Source: a virus
Reading direction: 5' to 3' (one strand)
IMG/VR virus record: IMGVR_UViG_3300028909_000075
Coordinates: 1 to 21,772 of that record
Length of the DNA: 21,772 nt
Position numbers and translations under genes: made by a program. Shown here piece after piece: positions 19,368-21,772 of the stretch. Under the pieces are notes generated by a model. The model searched no databases, had not been told where the DNA came from, and saw only the letters and a list, made by a program, of their open reading frames with translations. How positions within the stretch are numbered: the stretch's first letter is position 1; each line of letters begins with the position of its first letter.

Positions 19368-21650
19368 ATGGCTAGAGTTATAGATGCCGTTATGTCCTTA
19401 AAAGATAAATTTAGTCCGACACTACGATTGGTCAATAAAGCATTGGATACCTCAAAAACAGCAATGAGTGGTGCAAAATCACAAGTGGTGCAGCTTGGTT
19501 CTAAGCTGGAGGAAATGAACAAGGTCAATACCCGTACAGCTAAAAGTTTCCAGAAAATCGGTAAGAGTATGGCAAGCATGCAAAATGCCGCAGTCGTGGT
19601 TACACTTACGGCAGCCGCTGAAAAAGGTTATGAGGCATCGAAGAAAATTAATGGTGCTGTTAATCAGATGAAAATATGGGGCGACATAACAGACGAGACT
19701 GCCGCAAAAATGAAAGTTGGCATATTATCCATATCATCCACGTATGCCATTGCAAATGATCAGGTGGCCGAGGCTACACAACAGGCTGTAAAAAGCGGCA
19801 TCAAAGAGGGCGAAGTTCTTGAATGGATGTCGAATACAGCTAAATTTGCCCGTGTTGCTAAAATGGATTTGGCTGAGACTACAAAATACGGGGCGCAAAT
19901 GTCGAAAGCTTATAACTTAAGTACTGCCGACACCGCAGCCGCTTATAACCAGTTAACTACAGCAGCCAAGGCTTGCCATGGTGACATTGATAAGATTACG
20001 GCCAGTGTAGCGGCATTAAGCCCGAAAGCAGCGCAGGCTGGAATATCGCTTTCCCAATTAACAACAACACTGGCAATGATGCGTAATCGTGGATATGATG
20101 AAGCACAATCAGGCGGTATTATGGACAGTATGATTACATCCATTGCAAAAGCTCAACCTGCTCTAGCTAAATTAGGGATTGATGTTTCAGCCGCGCGGAT
20201 TCAGGCGCAGGGTTTAGCTCCAGTTATTGCTGATGTCTACGCCAAGATGGGCGACGATACAAAATTTAAGGCATTATTTAAAAATGTTGATGGTTACAAA
20301 ATGGCTATGATGATGGCGAGTAAAGATGGTGTTTCCGAATGGCAGGGCATGTTAAAGCAGATTAACGAAGGCAGTGCTTCGACGCTCGATAAAATGTGGA
20401 GTCAAATGCAAACACCTGGTGAAAAAACACAACAGGCAATGACAGACCTCGCGAATGCGTGGGTAACAGTCGGTGATGCGCTGGCGCCTGTGTTTACTAA
20501 ATCAGCAACAATGATTAAAACCCTTTTAGCTGCATATAATGGATTATCTGATGGACAAAAAGCACTGATTGCAAACGTAATTCAGTTTGTTATTGTGTTT
20601 GGTGCGCTTACAGTCGCAGTCGGTGGGGCAATGTCATTAATCGGTACATGGATTGGATTAGTTTCCGGCATAGTGCCAGCTATTGAAGGGATTGCCGGTG
20701 CTGCAAAGTTTGTTGGTAAAAACCTACTAGGTCTGACAAAAATATTTAAACTCGTAGGAATGGCCGCAAGATTTTTATTTGCGAATCCTATAGGCATCGC
20801 CATCATGATTATTATTGGTTTGTGTTATCTGATTTATACGTATTGGACACCGATCAAAGAATTCTTTGTGACTCTTTGGGTAGGCATCGTAAATACGTTT
20901 AATACGTCGATTAATTCTATAAAAGAATTTTTTGCTGGCTTATGGCTTGGTATTTTATCCATAGCGACAACTGGTGGCAATGCTTTAGGATCTATCATAA
21001 ACTGGATTGCTAATTTTTTTACAAATGGCTTTGATACAATGTCCAATATTGCCAGAGATATTTTAAATGGTCTGCTCAATAATATTTTTATTATTATTAC
21101 GGGCATTGTAGGCGTATTCAGTGGAATCATAACCTTTTTAACTGGTGCATTTACAGGCGATTGGAGTATGGCTTGGCAAGGCATCGTTGATGTGTTTAGC
21201 AGTATATTCAGTACGATTGCGGCTATTTGCAATAATGTTTTGGGTACAGTAAAAGCAGTTATCAATGACGTAATCAGTGGAATTAACAATATATCTGTAG
21301 ATGTGCCGAACTGGGTTCCGATGGTTGGCGGTCAGCATTATCAACCAGCTATCCCTATGCTTGCAAAAGGTACGGATAATTGGGGTGGCGGCGTTGCGAT
21401 GATTCATGACGCTGGTGCCGAAATTGTCGACTTGCCAACTGGATCAAGAGTTATTCCTCATGATAAATCAATGGATCAGGAATACGAACGAGGCAAAGCA
21501 GATAGTAAAGCCAACGGTTTCGTTTTAAATATTCCTAAACTTGCCGATACAATCATTGTCAGAGAAGACGCAGACATTGATAAAATTATTGAAATGTTAG
21601 CCTTTAAGTTAAAAAGTTATGCTATTAATCAGGCAGAGGGCGCAGTTTAA
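19368..21650 (+). CDS. Phage tail tape measure protein
   Basis: 760 residues. ATG 19368 starts directly after the frameshift product's TAA. The N-terminal third is coiled-coil and alanine-rich (VIDAVMSLKDKFSPTLRLVN start, MKVGILSISSTYAIANDQVA, and LSPKAAQAGISLSQLTTTLA as in TP901-type tape measures). The middle (about 405-620) holds several hydrophobic segments (such as VIQFVIVFGALTVAVGGAMS, IAIMIIIGLCYLIYTYW and IFIIITGIVGVFSGIITFL). The C-terminus has WVPMVGGQHYQPAIPMLAKG and AEIVDLPTGSRVIPHD, the usual ending of this family. It sets tail length and enters the cell envelope during DNA ejection. At this size it predicts a fairly short tail. Confidence 0.93.
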   Translation: MARVIDAVMSLKDKFSPTLRLVNKALDTSKTAMSGAKSQVVQLGSKLEEMNKVNTRTAKSFQKIGKSMASMQNAAVVVTLTAAAEKGYEASKKINGAVNQMKIWGDITDETAAKMKVGILSISSTYAIANDQVAEATQQAVKSGIKEGEVLEWMSNTAKFARVAKMDLAETTKYGAQMSKAYNLSTADTAAAYNQLTTAAKACHGDIDKITASVAALSPKAAQAGISLSQLTTTLAMMRNRGYDEAQSGGIMDSMITSIAKAQPALAKLGIDVSAARIQAQGLAPVIADVYAKMGDDTKFKALFKNVDGYKMAMMMASKDGVSEWQGMLKQINEGSASTLDKMWSQMQTPGEKTQQAMTDLANAWVTVGDALAPVFTKSATMIKTLLAAYNGLSDGQKALIANVIQFVIVFGALTVAVGGAMSLIGTWIGLVSGIVPAIEGIAGAAKFVGKNLLGLTKIFKLVGMAARFLFANPIGIAIMIIIGLCYLIYTYWTPIKEFFVTLWVGIVNTFNTSINSIKEFFAGLWLGILSIATTGGNALGSIINWIANFFTNGFDTMSNIARDILNGLLNNIFIIITGIVGVFSGIITFLTGAFTGDWSMAWQGIVDVFSSIFSTIAAICNNVLGTVKAVINDVISGINNISVDVPNWVPMVGGQHYQPAIPMLAKGTDNWGGGVAMIHDAGAEIVDLPTGSRVIPHDKSMDQEYERGKADSKANGFVLNIPKLADTIIVREDADIDKIIEMLAFKLKSYAINQAEGAV

Positions 21651-21772
21651 CATAAGTTACTCAAACTTCGCACACGAAAAATATACTGTGAGCCTTGAAA
21701 ACTCAATATAAATCGGTCAGTAGATTCCAATATTATGAACATTTCGGCAGACTTTCAGCCCATAAGGATGGT

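Noticed and set aside
20834-21289. Minus-strand 151-residue open frame opposite the tape measure gene
   Set aside because: Shadow of the tape measure protein's hydrophobic region; no start signal.
21651-21772. Possible next tail gene start (ATG at 21735) after the tape measure gene
   Set aside because: No ribosome binding site, and only 12 complete codons before the window ends. The expected LysM/XkdP-type N-terminus is not seen, so it cannot be supported.

Overview
The window is a temperate, contractile-tailed (myovirus-like) phage or prophage genome segment of a low-GC Gram-positive-type bacterium (Bacillota). Evidence for the host is the AT-rich composition, the strong AGGAGG-type ribosome binding sites, the frequent TTG/GTG starts, and a PBSX/XkdK-XkdM-XkdN type tail module. 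A Negativicutes or Clostridia host is my guess and the sequence does not prove it. No integrase, lysis genes or tRNAs are visible, and the segment ends inside the tail module.

Layout. (1) 1-1.6 kb: the tail of an unidentified gene, an opposite-strand HEPN-like gene with its own promoter, and a truncated Rha-type regulator. (2) 1.6-2.7 kb: about 1.07 kb with no credible gene but full of signals: a good promoter, long-range complementary segments, two GC-rich hairpins with T tracts, a 48-bp perfect direct repeat and two 18-bp operator-like palindromes. (3) 2.7-7.2 kb: early region with a large replication protein (winged-helix-like N-terminus, archaeo-eukaryotic primase core, C-terminal CHC2-type zinc finger), an AntA/AntB-KilAC antirepressor, a frameshifted PD-(D/E)XK-like nuclease gene and small unknown genes, closed by two tandem terminators. 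(4) 7.2-8.8 kb: a HigB/HigA-type toxin-antitoxin pair under its own promoter/operator, then a DNA methyltransferase. (5) 9.0-21.7 kb: late region in canonical HK97-like order: HNH endonuclease, small and large terminase, portal, prohead protease, major capsid protein, head-tail connectors, tail completion protein, sheath, tube, a tail assembly chaperone with a -1 frameshift, and the tape measure protein. A leftward membrane-anchored winged-helix-like gene and two tiny membrane proteins are inserted between large terminase and portal.

How it works together. The AEP-primase protein probably initiates phage replication, and the repeat-rich segment just upstream is the best candidate for its origin and/or RNA-based control. 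The Rha-like and antirepressor proteins belong to the lysis/lysogeny switch. The late genes build a procapsid (portal, protease, capsid protein), fill it (HNH, small and large terminase) and assemble a contractile tail. HEPN, HigBA, the methyltransferase and the leftward membrane gene look like accessory cargo. The replication protein beside a repeat-rich, RNA-like region and a toxin-antitoxin pair would fit an extrachromosomal phage-plasmid lifestyle, but this is inference because no partition genes are seen here.
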